A stretch of DNA of 64,000 nt from Rhynchospora pubera (lineage: Eukaryota; Streptophyta; Magnoliopsida; Poales; Cyperaceae). The translations under genes and the position numbers were made by a program. Position 1 is the first letter of the stretch; each line of letters starts with the position of its first letter. The notes beneath the pieces were generated by a model. That model searched no databases. It saw only the letters and a program-made list of their open reading frames with translations, and was not told the origin of the DNA. The stretch covers positions 8,547,052 through 8,611,051 of the forward strand of contig CM051463.1 in NCBI GenBank assembly GCA_028095005.1, in the 5' to 3' direction. Of this stretch, positions 34,899 to 46,414 are shown in pieces.

Positions 34899-36453
34899 TG
34901 ATTGGCGGGTTTCACATCGAAATATTCAACCCTTTTAGGCCTTAATTTCAATTAAATGCTTGTGTTTTAATTAGATTTAATGCAATTTAGATTAGAAATA
35001 TGGTACTCCTATTTGCCCTTGTCTAATTTCAGGTTCAGTGATGATTTGGAGCAAAAATTGGGCCCAAGGCAGAGTTCAAGCGGAGCAAATCAGGGTCCAA
35101 GCGACTGGAGCAAAGGAACATGGTCAAATCAGACAAGTTCCCTGTTCTGGCGACCCGCCAGGATTTCAGACGACCCGCCAGGAATTCAGGCGACCCGCCA
35201 GGATTCCTGTCGACCCCGCCAGACATAAACCGACCTGCCCAATTTGGAGAGATATTTCTGGCAGAGCACTTTCTCTATTCTTGGACGAGCCAGACATGAT
35301 CTCCACCTATGGGAACCGCCTTTGAGAGCTATTTAAACATAGGAAGAGCTCCAGAAAGAGACAAGTCAGTTCACAAGTCAGATTTTGGAGCAAGATTCAA
35401 GAGGAGTTAGCAGAAATCGCACCCAGCCTGTCTCCTGTCGACCCGCCAGGAACTCTGTCGACCCGCCAGGAATCCTGTCGACCCGCCATGATTCAAGCTG
35501 AGAGCGTTTCTTTTAGTTCTTTGTTGTATTCTTTCTCTATTTTCTCTCTTTTTATGTTTAGTCTGCTGAAACCTATTGTCTTTATGTTTAGTATGACTTT
35601 TAGTGAGTAGTTTAGTTTAGGGGCAATTGTAGGGAACCATGACTTGGTAGATTAATGAAGTTTAATTTAGTTTTCTAATCTTTCTAAGTTGCTTTGCTTT
35701 TCTTAAGTTTAATTGCTTTAATTGAGAATATGAATTGAATTGTCTTGAAGGTTCGCTCATTAGGTTAAGGCCTTGCCTAATAGATAAGCACCAAGTTCCC
35801 TAAATTCAAATCAATTTGTATTCCCATACCATAGGATAGTTAGTATACCCAAAAGGTGAAACCGGAACTTAGCCGAGAGGTTTATTCCCTCCTAAGATCG
35901 AGAGATCTAGGATATCCTACCGAATAGTTAAAGCAAACCCTAAAACTTAAGCCAAGAAACGAGAGTTGAAACTTAGGTTTTTAGGGAGGTTTAGAGGTTA
36001 AAACTTAGTAATACCAAATCAAGAACGAGAGTTAGTATTTGGACCAGAGTTTAAGCCAAAAACCTGAACTTAGAGAACTTAGAAACTAATTAAACTGAAT
36101 TGTCGTACTGTTCTGGCGACCCGCCAGGAATCCTGTCGACCCGCCAGGATAGTGCCTGGAAGTGGAACCCGATCAATTGACCCTAGTTTAAGTCCTTAAT
36201 TCGAGTTTAGATATTTTCCTTAATATTTAGAGTAATTTAGACATTAATTAGAATTTAGAATTAATTCTTTTAGTTTAAATTTAATCCTTTGAATCAATTA
36301 ATTAACTTTTTGACTTGTTTACCCATAGATTAATTGAACTAAATTACTTAAAGTCTAAAGTCTAGAATAACCGTCCCTGTGGATTCGATCCTCAAGCTAT
36401 ACTGCATTAGATTAGATTGAGATTTATTTTGACCTAGGTTTTACCTCCGATCA
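34899..36453 (+). repeat. LTR1 of the Athila-like array (1555 bp)
   Basis: Begins TGATTGGCGGG and ends CTCCGATCA. It carries nine copies of the CGACCCGCCAGGA palindrome in three groups (35148-35223, 35446-35490, 36115-36150). Apparent ORFs at 34980-35325 are in-frame readings of these repeats, not genes. Confidence 0.92.
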
Positions 36454-36618
36454 AATTTGGCGCCGTTGCCGGGGACGGTGACTAGATTTAAGTTTAGATA
36501 ATTAAGTTTTATTTATCTTTTGTCTTTTCCTCTTGTTTCTTGTTTGTAGGAGTACACGCTGGCCGGGAAGAAGAAGTCTAAACAACCTCAACCCGCAAGC
36601 GAGTGCAAATACTTTACG

Positions 36619-37596
36619 ATGAGCCAAGCCAAGAGCGACGAGACACCCCGACCTTCCGCTTCATTTGTTTCCCAAACCGTTCGTTTTCCGGGAGAACAAA
36701 TAGAAGCCAAGGAGGCCACAACTTCGACTTCATCACCTATTTCGACTCCCTTGCTGGTTTACCAACGAGGAAGGCGAAATCCATCAGCTCGATTCACGAA
36801 CCAACCACCAGAACCAATCCAGGCGACCCGCCAGGATTCAGGCGGACCCGCCAGAAAAGATCCTGAGGAAGGTTCGAAAGACGCAGACGACGCGAAACCA
36901 ATGGCAGACCTGAACGGGAACCCACCTATTGGTCCAGAAGGAGACGGGCCGTTGATGGTAGATCCAGCTGTGCTTCAACGAGCCCTTGATGATGCTAGGG
37001 AGGCGGCAAGGATTGCGGCGGAGAACCGACCTTTGAAGGAGATCGGAGCCCCAACCGCAAACAATGTCCGACTTGGAGTCAACCCTCCCCAAGCTCGAAG
37101 GACTCGTGATCTATTCTTCAACCCATCTCTCATTGCCCTCATCCAACAGAACCAATTTAGTGGGAATCCGACGGAAGACGCGAACAAGCATTTGCAGCGA
37201 TTCCTACGGAATTGCATCACTCTCAACCTCGAAGAAGTTGCTCCCGATATAATCCGGTTAACTCTTTTCCCTTTTTCTCTTAGAGACCAAGTAGAGGATT
37301 GGTTGAATAGTTTCAATAGTAACCCGTTTACTTGTTGGGATGATTTGGCCAAAGCCTTTTTGGAAAGGTTCTACCCTAGAATCAAGACCACATCGATCGT
37401 GAGGGAGATAATTGGGTTTAAACAGGAAAGTGATGAAAATTTGTTTGAAGCTTGGGAACGCTTTAAAGATTTGTTGAGAATGTGTCCTCATCATGACATA
37501 GGCCAAGATAGACTAATTTGTAGTTTTTATGACGGTTTGAACCATCAAACTCGTCAAAGTGTTAACTCAACTGCGGTGGGTCTCTTCTCGACCTAG
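36619..37596 (+). pseudogene. Athila-like gag (Retrotrans_gag domain), ends by frameshift
   Basis: The ATG at 36619 follows the PBS and a 140-base leader. The first 120 codons are low-complexity and include two palindrome units at 36821-36858. The Retrotrans_gag capsid domain follows (about residues 165-310: FSGNPTEDANKHLQRFL, LFPFSLRDQVEDWLNS, TCWDDLAKAFLERFYP, SDENLFEAWERFKDLLRMCPHH). Near 37575 one base appears to be missing, the frame meets TAG at 37594-37596, and the expected continuation (GGSLLDL, then a SMASSQTNW-type block) lies in the frame that starts before 37629. Confidence 0.88.
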
Positions 37597-37598
37597 GG

Positions 37599-38423
37599 TG
37601 TAGGGATGCAAAGGCACTAATCGAAAGCATGGCGAGCTCTCAAACCAATTGGTCGGTGAGAGAGAAGAATTCCAAAGGAGGGATGATAGAAGTGGACAAA
37701 TCAACCCATTTGCAAGCTCAACTGGACGCCTTGACCACAATGATGAAGGAAATGAAGACCAAACCCGTTGAGGCGGTCCAGAAGTGTCAATTCTGTGAGG
37801 AAGAAGGACATACAGCAAAGGCATGTCACTTGGTAGCAAGAGACGAGTCCGTAGCCGATGTTAATGCAATCATGGCATCTCCGCCCTACGCGCCCCAGAA
37901 TTACGTATACCGAGACAAGAGAAACCATCCTGGGCTATCTTATGGCAATCCAAGCGGGTGCGCGAATCCGGGGCAAGCTCAACCACCACCTCAAAACAAG
38001 CCTAACAACAACGTTGCAGGTAATAACAATCAAGTTAATTACTATCAGCAACATAGGAATTTGGTGGACAAGTTCATGGCAGATCAAACGGAGTGGAATC
38101 ATATGGTCTTTGATGAGATGAAGCAAGTTCGCGAGTCCTTGCAATTCCTCATTCAACAAAGCAAATTGGCAAACCCTCAAAGCCAAGGAGCTTTAACGAA
38201 GACCGGAATGTTTCCAAGCCAACCTGAAGTGAACCCCAACGGAGAAGTCAAGAGTGTCACGCATCGACTAAGGAGTGGAACGGAGTACGTTGGTCCCAAA
38301 AATCCAGACGAATCGGTCCCAGGACAAGTCCAGGCGGACCCGCCAGAAGCTCAGGCGACCCGCCAGAAGAAAATGCAGAAAAACATGGCTGTCAGGACAA
38401 TTTCTGGCGACCCGCCAGGATGA
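37599..38423 (+). pseudogene. Athila-like gag C-terminal part with CCHC zinc knuckle
   Basis: The frame that takes over after the 37575 shift contains a zinc knuckle CQFCEEEGHTAKAC (CX2CX4HX4C) at 37784-37825, then a Gln/Asn/Pro-rich tail. It runs into the palindrome tract at 38329-38423 (SGDPPG, then stop). A change of repeat spacing inside this tract moves the continuation to the frame of the protease. Confidence 0.85.
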
Positions 38424-39261
38424 TGCGCAGAATGCAGAGCTCTCAGGACAATTTCTGGCGACCCGCCAGGATTCCTGGCGACCCGCCAGAAAAGATCCTG
38501 AAGCTCAGAAAGACAAGATCAAGACTCCGATTCAGACCCGTTATGCGCCAGAAGTTCCATTTCCCGAGAGGCTAGCCAAGGCAAAGGAAGAGAAGGAGTA
38601 TGGGAAGTTCATGGAGATAATGAAGCAAATCCAAATCTCCATACCCTTCACCGACATGTTGACCAAAATGCCCTCCTATGCCAAGTTTCTAAAAGACATT
38701 TTGACTAACAAGAAGAAGCTGGAGGACGTTTGCATCGCTGTGACTCATGAGAGCAAATCCGTGTCAACCAAGAGACTTCTCCCGAAGTTGAAAGATCCTG
38801 GGAGATTCACTATTCCGTGCAAGATTGGGGAGGCAAACATCAAGCGAGCCCTGCTGGACTTAGGAGCGAGTGTGAGTCTCATGCCCGAATCTATTTTCAA
38901 CAAGCTGGGAGTGGGAGAATTGAGGACGACTCGGATGACATTGCAACTTGCAGACCGATCGACTTGTTTGCCCTTGGGAATAGTTGAAGATGTGCCAATT
39001 CAAGTTGGAGATATTGTGGTGCCATGTGATTTCGTGATTGTGGACATGGAAGAAGATCCCGAGGTACCCATTATTCTTGGTAGACCATTTCTAGCAACTG
39101 CTGGTATTCTTATTAATTGTAGGAATGGAAAGATGCTCGTGAAGGTGGGAGACGAAACAGCCGAATTTGAAGTTGAAAAAGCAATGAAGCTGCCCAACCA
39201 AGTTGACACTTGTTGCATGGTGGATATGCTTGATGAAATAGTTCAAGAAGAGTTCAATTAG
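38275..39261 (+). pseudogene. Athila-like aspartic protease region
   Basis: From about 38424 this is the productive frame. It has a helical linker (PFPERLAKAKEEKEYGKFMEIMKQIQI), then a retropepsin-like domain with the active-site block LLDLGASVSLMP (Asp codon at 38857-38859), a flap-like region, and the closing VPIILGRPFLATAG motif. Athila-type proteases characteristically have D-L-G rather than D-S/T-G. The frame meets TAG at 39259-39261 and continues unchanged to 39471, so there is one nonsense change. Confidence 0.88.
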
Positions 39262-39418
39262 GAGGTGACAAAAGCCTACACCTACCCCATCGACAACCAG
39301 GAGGAATGGGATGCTTATGTGGTGAGTTTGGAGGAAGAACCAGAGGCAGAAGAAGAAGTGGACGTTCTCAGGACAGTTTCTGGCGACCCGCCAGGAAGCC
39401 AGCCCTGTACAACCGAAG

Positions 39419-40015
39419 TTGAATCTGAAGCATTTGCCCTCCAACCTCCAGTACCAATACCTGGGGCCTGATGAGACATATCCAGTGATTGTGAGTGCGC
39501 ATATAAACAGTGAAGAAATTGAGAAGCTCTTGAAGGAGTTGCGACTTCATCGCAAAGCCATTGGAGACTCAATTGATGATTTGAAGGGTCTAGATCCAGT
39601 CACGTGGTTGCTACCCCTAGCAATCCAAGGAGCGGCCATACCTGATGCTCCTATGCAACAACCCCCACAAGAGTCGATGCAAGGGTCGCAGCCGTTTGGC
39701 CAGTACAGGATGTCGCCGTACCAAATGCCGCCCTTTGCCATGCAACCGTTTCAAGGTGGAAGACTTGATATGGGTGGTTCATCTTCGAGCGCCTCGCCAC
39801 ATGAAGAGTTCAGCTACGCATCCCTATGCGCTAGCTTGAACAATTTAGCTCGCCTCTCAAACGAATCCAACGAGCTAGGAAAGCGCATCAGTGACAAGTG
39901 CGAGGCAATCAAGCGAGACGAAAGGGAGAATGTGGTGGCTCATGGACGGATGAACGAGATATATGATTGGTTCTTCCCGATCTATGGACAGCCACTGCCT
40001 CCACCGCCTCAGTGA
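39419..40015 (+). pseudogene. Pre-RT remnant fused to an unrecognised C-terminal segment
   Basis: The first 60 codons (KHLPSNLQYQYLGPDE ... LRLHRKAIGDSIDDLKGLDP) match the linker that precedes reverse transcriptase in Gypsy polyproteins. Instead of RT, a Gln/Pro-rich stretch and a helical tail follow (SLNNLARLSNESNELGKRI), ending GQPLPPPPQ and a stop. This marks the deletion that removed RT, RNase H and integrase. The tail may be the end of the original polyprotein or of a separate ORF. Confidence 0.7.
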
Positions 40016-41442
40016 GATGACCGGAAGGTCGGCACGACAATTTGTGAGTTTCCTTCACTTTTCTTTTGTTTTTCTCTTTTAAATTCTGTTTGTTTGTGTT
40101 TGCTGGATGCAATTGAACAAGTTTGAGGAGGGGAATTTGGAAATTTGATGGAAATGCACATGTATCTAGGAATTTGCATCATTTTCATGTAGGTTTGTAC
40201 TCTCTCGGGACCATTTCTGGCGACCCGCCAGAAATCCTGGCGACCCGCCAGGAATAAATCCCTTTTTGCATTGCTCTCAGGACAGATTCAAGCGGACCCG
40301 CCAGGATCCTGGCGGGGTCGCCTGAAAAATTGGCTTGAGCGTTTTTCATTTAGATTTGTAAATAATGCATGGTTAATTCATATAATTTGCATTTAGATAG
40401 TTTAAGGAGATAATTAGCAATAATTAGGATCGAAATTTGAGCAAATTAAGAAATGAACATGTCTTGAAATTGAAAATTTGAAAATCTGAATTTGGATTTG
40501 ACCTAACTTAATACAATCAAGGATTAAAAACATTTGAAAAGCATTGAGCATGACTTGTCTCGTAGTTCTTTAAGTTTAATTGAGTTTTAAGACTTTAAGG
40601 TTTGCATTGAAATTCAAGATTTCGGTTTATTAGGCATCCACGCTTAAAATTGAATACCCAAAATGTCCTTAGATCGATTCTTGCAACACAAAATCGAGAT
40701 TCAACAAATGAAGTCATGGCAAGAGTTAATGAAATGTCACATTGTTTTTAATTAAATGTTATAAAAAAAAATCAGAAAAATCAAAAACAAAATAAAAAGG
40801 AGAACTAAAAAGTGGTGCAGTGCCATGGACACTGTAGGAAGCTATAGGTACTAGCGGATTAAAAGAACTCCATAAACCATGGGTAAGAAACAGAAAGAGA
40901 TTCATGGTATAAAAAAAAAAGAAAAGAAATAAAGAGGAAAAATCCTCTAAAGTTAAATCCGCTTTTATCTGGCTGACTTCTCCGCCTCGGGAAAAATCTC
41001 CTTGCCCCAGGAGCAAAATGTATCTTTAAATTTAAATTGTAAAGGTGAATTGTCTTAACTCTTGCTTGATTGAATTTGTTGGGCTAACGTTTGTGATGGG
41101 AGGGTGTGATCCCGTGTCTTGATTGTTAATGCAAATTTTATGAACTTGAAAACCAATTGGGATTAAATAAAGACGGAGAAAGTCATGATTAATGATGGTG
41201 AATTGTTTTGAGAATTGTTTGTATAAAGTCATGGTCACTTGGACTAAAATTGTTTGATATTGGATTTTGAAGAATTGTTTTGACATGCTCTATTTTGAAA
41301 TTGCTCAAATTTTGATGTTAATTATACTAAGGACCCTTCTTTGACTTAGGAAACCAACCATTGAATTGCAATTAAGTCCTAAACTATCTTTCTAAGTTTG
41401 AATTGTTGCTTAGGGACAAGCAAGTTTAAGTTTGGGGAGATT
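40016..41442 (+). other. Non-coding 3' region of the Athila-like element
   Basis: No convincing frame. It contains four palindrome units at 40215-40325, one in reverse orientation (TCCTGGCGGGGTCGCC at about 40308), and ends in the polypurine tract before LTR2. Athila elements often carry an env-like ORF here; none is visible. Confidence 0.75.
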
Positions 41443-43057
41443 TGATAGGCGGGTTTCACATCGAAATATTCAACCCTTTTAGGCCTTAATTTCAATTAAA
41501 TGCTTGTGTTTTAATTAGATTTAATGCAATTTAGATTAGAAATATGGTACTGCTATTTGCCCTTGTCTAATTTCAGGTTCAGTGATGATTTGGAGCAAAA
41601 ATTGGGCCCAAGGCAGAGTTCAAGCGGAGCAAATCAGGGTCCAAGCGACTGGAGCAAAGGAACAGGGTCAAAACAGACAAGTCCCCTATTCTGGCGACCC
41701 GCCAGGATTTCAGACGACCCGCCTGGAATTCAGGCGACCCGCCAGGATTCCTGTCGACCCCGCCAGACATAAACCGACCTGCCCAATTTGGAGAGATATT
41801 TCTGGCAGAGCACTTTCTCTATTCTTGGACGAGCCAGACATGATCTCCACCTATGGGAACCGCCTTTGAGAGCTATTTAAACATAGGAAGAGCTCCAGAA
41901 AGAGACAAGTCAGTTCACAAGTCAGATTTTGGAGCAAGATTCAAGAGGAGTTAGTAGAAATCGCACCCAGCCTGTCTCCTGTCGACCCGCCAGGAATCCT
42001 GTCGACCCGCCAGGAACTCTGTCGACCCGCCAGGAATCCTGTCGACCCGCCAGGATTCAAGCTGAGAGCGTTTCTTTTAGTTCTTTGTTATATTCTTTCT
42101 CTATTTTCTCTCTTTTTATGTTTAGTCTGCTGAAACCTATTGTCTTTAGGTTTGGTATGACTTTTAGTGAGTAGTTTAGTTTAGGGGCAATTGTAGGGAA
42201 CCATGACTTGGTAGATTAATGAAGTTTAATTTAGTTTTCTAATCTTTCTAAGTTGCTTTGCTTTTCTTAAGTTTAATTGCTTTAATTGAGAATATGAATT
42301 GAATTGTCTTGAAGGTTCGCTCATTAGGTTAAGGCCTTGCCTAATAGATAAGCACCAAGTTCCCTAAATTCAAATCAATTTGTATTCCCATACCATAGGA
42401 TAGTTAGTATACCCAAAAGGTGAAACCGGAACTTAGCCGAGAGGTTTATTCCCTCCTAAGATCGAGAGATCTAGGATATCCTACCGAATAGTTAAAGCAA
42501 ACCCTAAAACTTAAAACAAGAAACGAGAGTTGAAACTTAGGCTTTTAGGGAGGTTTAGAGGTTAAAACTTAGTAATACCAAATCAAGAACGAGAGTTAGT
42601 ATTTGGACCAGAGTTTAAGCCAAAAACCTGAACTTAGAGAACTTAGAAACTAATTAAACTGAATTGTCGTACTGTTCTGGCGACCCGCCAGGAATCCTGT
42701 CGACCCGCCAGGAACACTGTCGACCCGCCAGGAATCCTGTCGACCCGCCAGGATAGTGCCTGGAAGTGGAACCCGATCAATTGACCCTAGTTTAAGTCCT
42801 TAATTCGAGTTTAGATCTTTTCCTTAATATTTAGAGTAATTTAGACATTAATTAGAATTTAGAATTAATTCTTTTAGTTTAAATTTAATCCTTTGAATCA
42901 ATTAATTAACTTTTTGACTTGTTTACCCCTAGATTAATTGAACTAAATTACTTAAAGTCTAAAGTCTAGAATAACCGTCCCTGTGGATTCGATCCTCAAG
43001 CTATACTGCATTAGATTAGATTGAGGTTTAATTTGACCTAGGTTTTACCTCCGATCA
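41443..43057 (+). repeat. LTR2 of the Athila-like array (1615 bp)
   Basis: Begins TGATAGGCGGG after the purine tract and ends CTCCGATCA. It is collinear with LTR1 but longer because the palindrome groups are expanded: four units at 41693-41765, four at 41979-42055 and four at 42676-42753. Confidence 0.92.
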
Positions 43058-43890
43058 AATTTGGCGCCGTTGCCGGGGACGGTGACTAGATTTAAGTTTA
43101 GGTAATTAAGTTTTATTGATCTTTTGTCTTTTCCTCTTGTTTCTTGTTTGTAGGGGTACACGCTGGCCGGGAAGAAGAAGTCTAAACAACCTCAACCCGC
43201 AAGCGAGTGCAAGTACTTTACGAGGAGCCAAGCCAAGAGCGACGAGACACCCTGACCTTCCGCTTCATTTGTTTCCCAAACCGTTCGTTTTCCGGGAGAA
43301 CAAATAGAAGCCAAGGAGGCCACAACTTCGACTTCATCACCTATTTCGACTCCCTTGCTGGTTTACCAACGAGGAAGGCGAAATCCATCAGCTCGATTCA
43401 CGAACCAACCACCAGAATCAATCCAGGCGACCCGCCAGGATTCAGGCGGACCCGCCAGAAAAGATCCTGAGGAAGGTTCGAAAGACGCAGACGACGCGAA
43501 ACCAATGGCAGACCTGAACGGGAACCCACCTATTGGTCCAGAAGGAGACGGGCCGTTGATGGTAGATCCAGCTGTGCTTCAACGAGCCCTTGATGATGCT
43601 AGGGAGGCGGCAAGGATTGCGGCGGAGAACCGACCTTTGAAGGAGATCGGAGCCCCAACCACAAACAATGTCCGACTTGGAGTCAACCCTCCCCAAGCTC
43701 GAAGGACTCGTGATCTATTCTTCAACCCATCTCTCATTGCCCTCATCCAACATAACCAATTTAGTGGGAATCCGACGGAAGACGCGAACAAGCATTTGCA
43801 GCGATTCCTACGGAATTGCATCACTCTCAACCTCGAAGAAGTTGCTCCCGATATAATCCGGTTAACTATTTTCCCTTTTTCTCTTAGAGA
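43058..43890 (+). pseudogene. Second, truncated copy of the Athila-like leader and gag
   Basis: A duplicate of 36454-37286 with few base changes. The gag start codon has become AGG (43223) and a CGA codon has become TGA (43256). The copy ends inside the capsid domain at CCAAG, where the sequence jumps into LTR3. Confidence 0.9.
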
Positions 43891-44452
43891 CCAAGAAACG
43901 AGAGTTGAAACTTAGGTTTTTAGGGAGGTTTAGAGGTTAAAACTTAGTAATACCAAATCAAAAACGAGAGTTAGTATTTGGACCAGAGTTTAAGCCAAAA
44001 ACCTGAACTTAGAGAACTTAGAAACTAATTAAACTGAATTGTCGTACTGTTCTGGCGACCCGCCAGGAATCCTGTCGACCCGCCAGGAATCCTGTCGACC
44101 CGCCAGGAATCCTGTCGACCCGCCAGGAATCCTGTCGACCCGCCAGGATAGTGCCTGCAAGTGGAACCCGATCAATTGACCCTAGTTTAAGTCCTTAATT
44201 CGAGTTTAGATCTTTTCCTTAATATTTAGAGTAATTTAGACATTAATTAGAATTTAGAAGTAATTCTTTTAGTTTAAATTTAATCCTTTTAATCAATTAA
44301 TTAACTTTTTGACTTGTTTACCCCTAGATTAATTGAACTAAATTACTTAAAGTCTAAAGTCTAGAATAACCGTCCCTGTGGATTCGATCCTCAAGCTATA
44401 CTGCATTAGATTAGATTGAGGTTTAATTTGACCTAGGTTTTACCTCCGATCA
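43891..44452 (+). repeat. LTR3, 3' part only
   Basis: Matches the last third of LTR1/LTR2, starting at the CCAAG shared by gag (37287-37291) and LTR1 (35952-35956). It has five palindrome units (44051-44145), against two in LTR1 and four in LTR2 at the same place. It ends CTCCGATCA directly before TSD CATAA. Confidence 0.9.
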
Positions 44453-44544
44453 CATAATAAGGTTGGAACCTTAAAAAATTACACGACGCGTATAAGAAGG
44501 GCCAGTGGGCCACCCAAGGTGGCATATCTCCTTCGGATCAAAAT

Positions 44545-44715
44545 CCTCTGCCGCTCTGCAAAATCGATAAAACTATTTCTATGCGTCTGATCTAATTTCG
44601 ATGGGTCCATTTTTACATGTTGCACGAATCTCAACAGGTCTGATATTAATCATGAGACACTCATCATAAATCGAACTGTTTTGATATTAACAAAGATGGC
44701 AGAAGATGTGATTCC
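44545..44715. repeat. Possible degenerate MITE of the 26.9-kb family
   Basis: CGGATC(N)AATCCTCTGCCGC at the left and GGCAGAAGATGTGATTCC at the right are inverted relative to each other and resemble the two arms at 26912-27095. The core has diverged and no TSD was seen. The rest of 44458-44748 holds nothing recognised. Confidence 0.35.
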
Positions 44716-44757
44716 TATCTCCTTCAATTTCAGACTTAAAAGTGGAGTTCACATGTA

Positions 44758-44942
44758 CCGAAATTATTTAATATAAAAATTCAGACACCAAAAAATTTAA
44801 TAGAAAGAATTATTTCTTTTTTTTAATAAGAAGAAAGTTCCAACGCGTTTATAAACCGCGCCTCTCTCTCTCCTCTCGAACGCATTTTATAAACGCGTTA
44901 GAAGCCTTAAAACGCGTTTATAAAACGCGCTAGAGGGCTGAA
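44758..44942. repeat. Left terminal inverted repeat of the MULE
   Basis: About 185 bp, matching the complement of 51447-51631 almost base for base. The inner half holds three TTTATAAA(A)CGCG-type palindromes. More diverged copies continue to about 45020. Confidence 0.9.
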
Positions 44943-45131
44943 ATTTCGGAATAGTTGAAACGCAATTAACGCGTTTATAAAACGGGTAAGAAGGCTTCTT
45001 ACCCGTTTATAAAACGCGCTGGGAGGGCAACATTCCAACTTCTATCACTTCGATCAAACTTTAGTCATTTCGATCGAACTTTAGTCATTTCTGTCTATAA
45101 GTTTGTGAATTTATAACCGCGTTATTTGAAG

Positions 45132-45140
45132 TTATATAAG
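45132..45140 (+). promoter_or_regulatory. TATA box of the MULE transposase gene
   Basis: TTATATAAG lies about 85 bases upstream of the transposase ATG at 45221, just inside the terminal repeat, giving a leader of about 50-60 bases. Confidence 0.6.
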
Positions 45141-45220
45141 ACTATACATTCTCGCAGAATTGAAATCGTCTACAACATATTATCTCTTACAATTTAAAAA
45201 CCTATCAATCAAATCCAAAA

Positions 45221-46414
45221 ATGTCTACAATTACAATATATGTCAACCAATGTTCAACTTTTGGTGCTTCTTACTTCCACATCGGTTGTAGTATGCATAC
45301 CACATTTGCCCAAATTCGAAATAAATTATACAGCAGGCTACAGATTTTAGAAACCCAGTACACTTTGAATATCCATGGTCGTTACAACGAAATTGTAAAT
45401 GGGAGATATGAATCGCTATTTCTTCCTGTAAATTCTGAAGATCAATGGCGTCTTTTTTACCACGAGACATTCGAGACGAGAGGGTTACCGATTATTGAGT
45501 TGCATGTTGATTTCATCCCCGTATATGGCACGGGACCAGATCTGAACCTAACACCCCTTGACGAGTCCGGTAGCAGTGAGCCAAACACTTCCTTAAATCT
45601 TATGTGTGGCCAGCAATCCACCCCTTACCAATACACTGGCGAACAGTTCGTTCCTACGCAAGACAATAACACATCAGGAGATGAAGTCGAGGTTGCCGAT
45701 GGTGATGAAGATGAGGGTCCGGCGACTTACTCCGACCTTCCTACCGGAGAAGAATATACCGATGTGGAGGACTTCTCCGAGAGAGAAGTGCCTTTTTATG
45801 CAAACTGCGACCAGCCATACGTTTCAGGAAGGACGGACTTGCACCATCCTGTAAGTGAATTGTGTGATATTTCCATGTTTGAGTATGCTGGTATGCCGGA
45901 GCGTAGTTTAGGGCCACAAGGCGAACTTGCTGTTGGTAAACGATTCGGTTCCAAAAAACAACTAATTCTAGCTGTCTGTGATGTTTCATGCAAAACAAAT
46001 GGAGAAGTTCGAACGGAAACTAGCAATAAACAAAAAATTGTAATGGTTTGCATGCAAAAACCGAATTGTAAGTGGCGATTGTATGGTAGACGTGAGAGTT
46101 ATAATACAAATTGGAAAATCTCTACCAATCCAAATGAGCATATTTGTTCGAGACCCCCGGGCCAAAAAGGTCACGCAAACCTTACAGCTAGTCTCATTGC
46201 CGAACACGTTAGGGATGAATTGAAAAAAAATTTGGGAAAAAGTGTCCAGGACATAGGAAGCCTCATAAGGGCTAGATATCCATGTATTGAACCGACTTAT
46301 AATAAACTATGGCGTGGGAGGGAGCGAGCGTTGGAGCAATTGTTTGGGTCTTGGGAAGGGGCCTACAATAAACTTCCACGCCTTCTGGAGGCAATGAAGG
46401 CGACGACCCCATGA
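45221..46414 (+). pseudogene. MULE transposase, N-terminal part, ends at in-frame TGA
   Basis: The ATG follows a TATA box and an A-rich leader. Residues 1-105 look like the ubiquitin-fold (PB1-like) N-terminus seen in many plant MULE transposases. An acidic linker follows, then the MuDR DNA-binding domain (about 232-310: LAVGKRFGSKKQLILAV ... CKWRLYGRRE ... HICSRPPGQKG), then the start of the transposase fold. TGA at 46412-46414 interrupts; the frame continues unchanged at 46415 (TKYTIVSWPTDD), so this is a single nonsense mutation. Confidence 0.9.

Larger units (their letters stand above)
34899..44452 (+). mobile_element. Athila-like Gypsy element lacking RT/integrase, in a three-LTR array, TSD CATAA
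   Basis: The order is LTR1 (34899-36453), interior 1 (36454-41442), LTR2 (41443-43057), start of interior 2 (43058-43890), then the 3' part of LTR3 (43891-44452). One CATAA duplication brackets the whole array (34894-34898, 44453-44457), so it descends from one insertion. PBS TGGCGCCGTTGCCGGGGAC at 36458 and again at 43062 is the Athila/Calypso type (tRNA-Asp, as I recall). A purine tract TTTGGGGAGATT precedes LTR2. The interior keeps gag, a zinc knuckle, an aspartic protease and a short pre-RT piece, but RT, RNase H and integrase are absent. This makes it a non-autonomous gag-type (TR-GAG-like) element. Confidence 0.92.

Noticed and set aside
34980..35325. Overlapping plus- and minus-strand ORFs in LTR1 (and the same at 41524-41869 in LTR2)
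   Set aside because: They exist because the CGACCCGCCAGGA repeat is open in all frames; they occur identically in two LTRs and have no start context or family.
44051..44145. Regular short direct repeats that could suggest a CRISPR array
   Set aside because: Units are 18-20 bp with no unique spacers between them, and they sit in a plant LTR retrotransposon.
45606..46207. Several 73-85 codon ORFs over the MULE transposase
   Set aside because: Shadows of the transposase frame in other frames and on the other strand.
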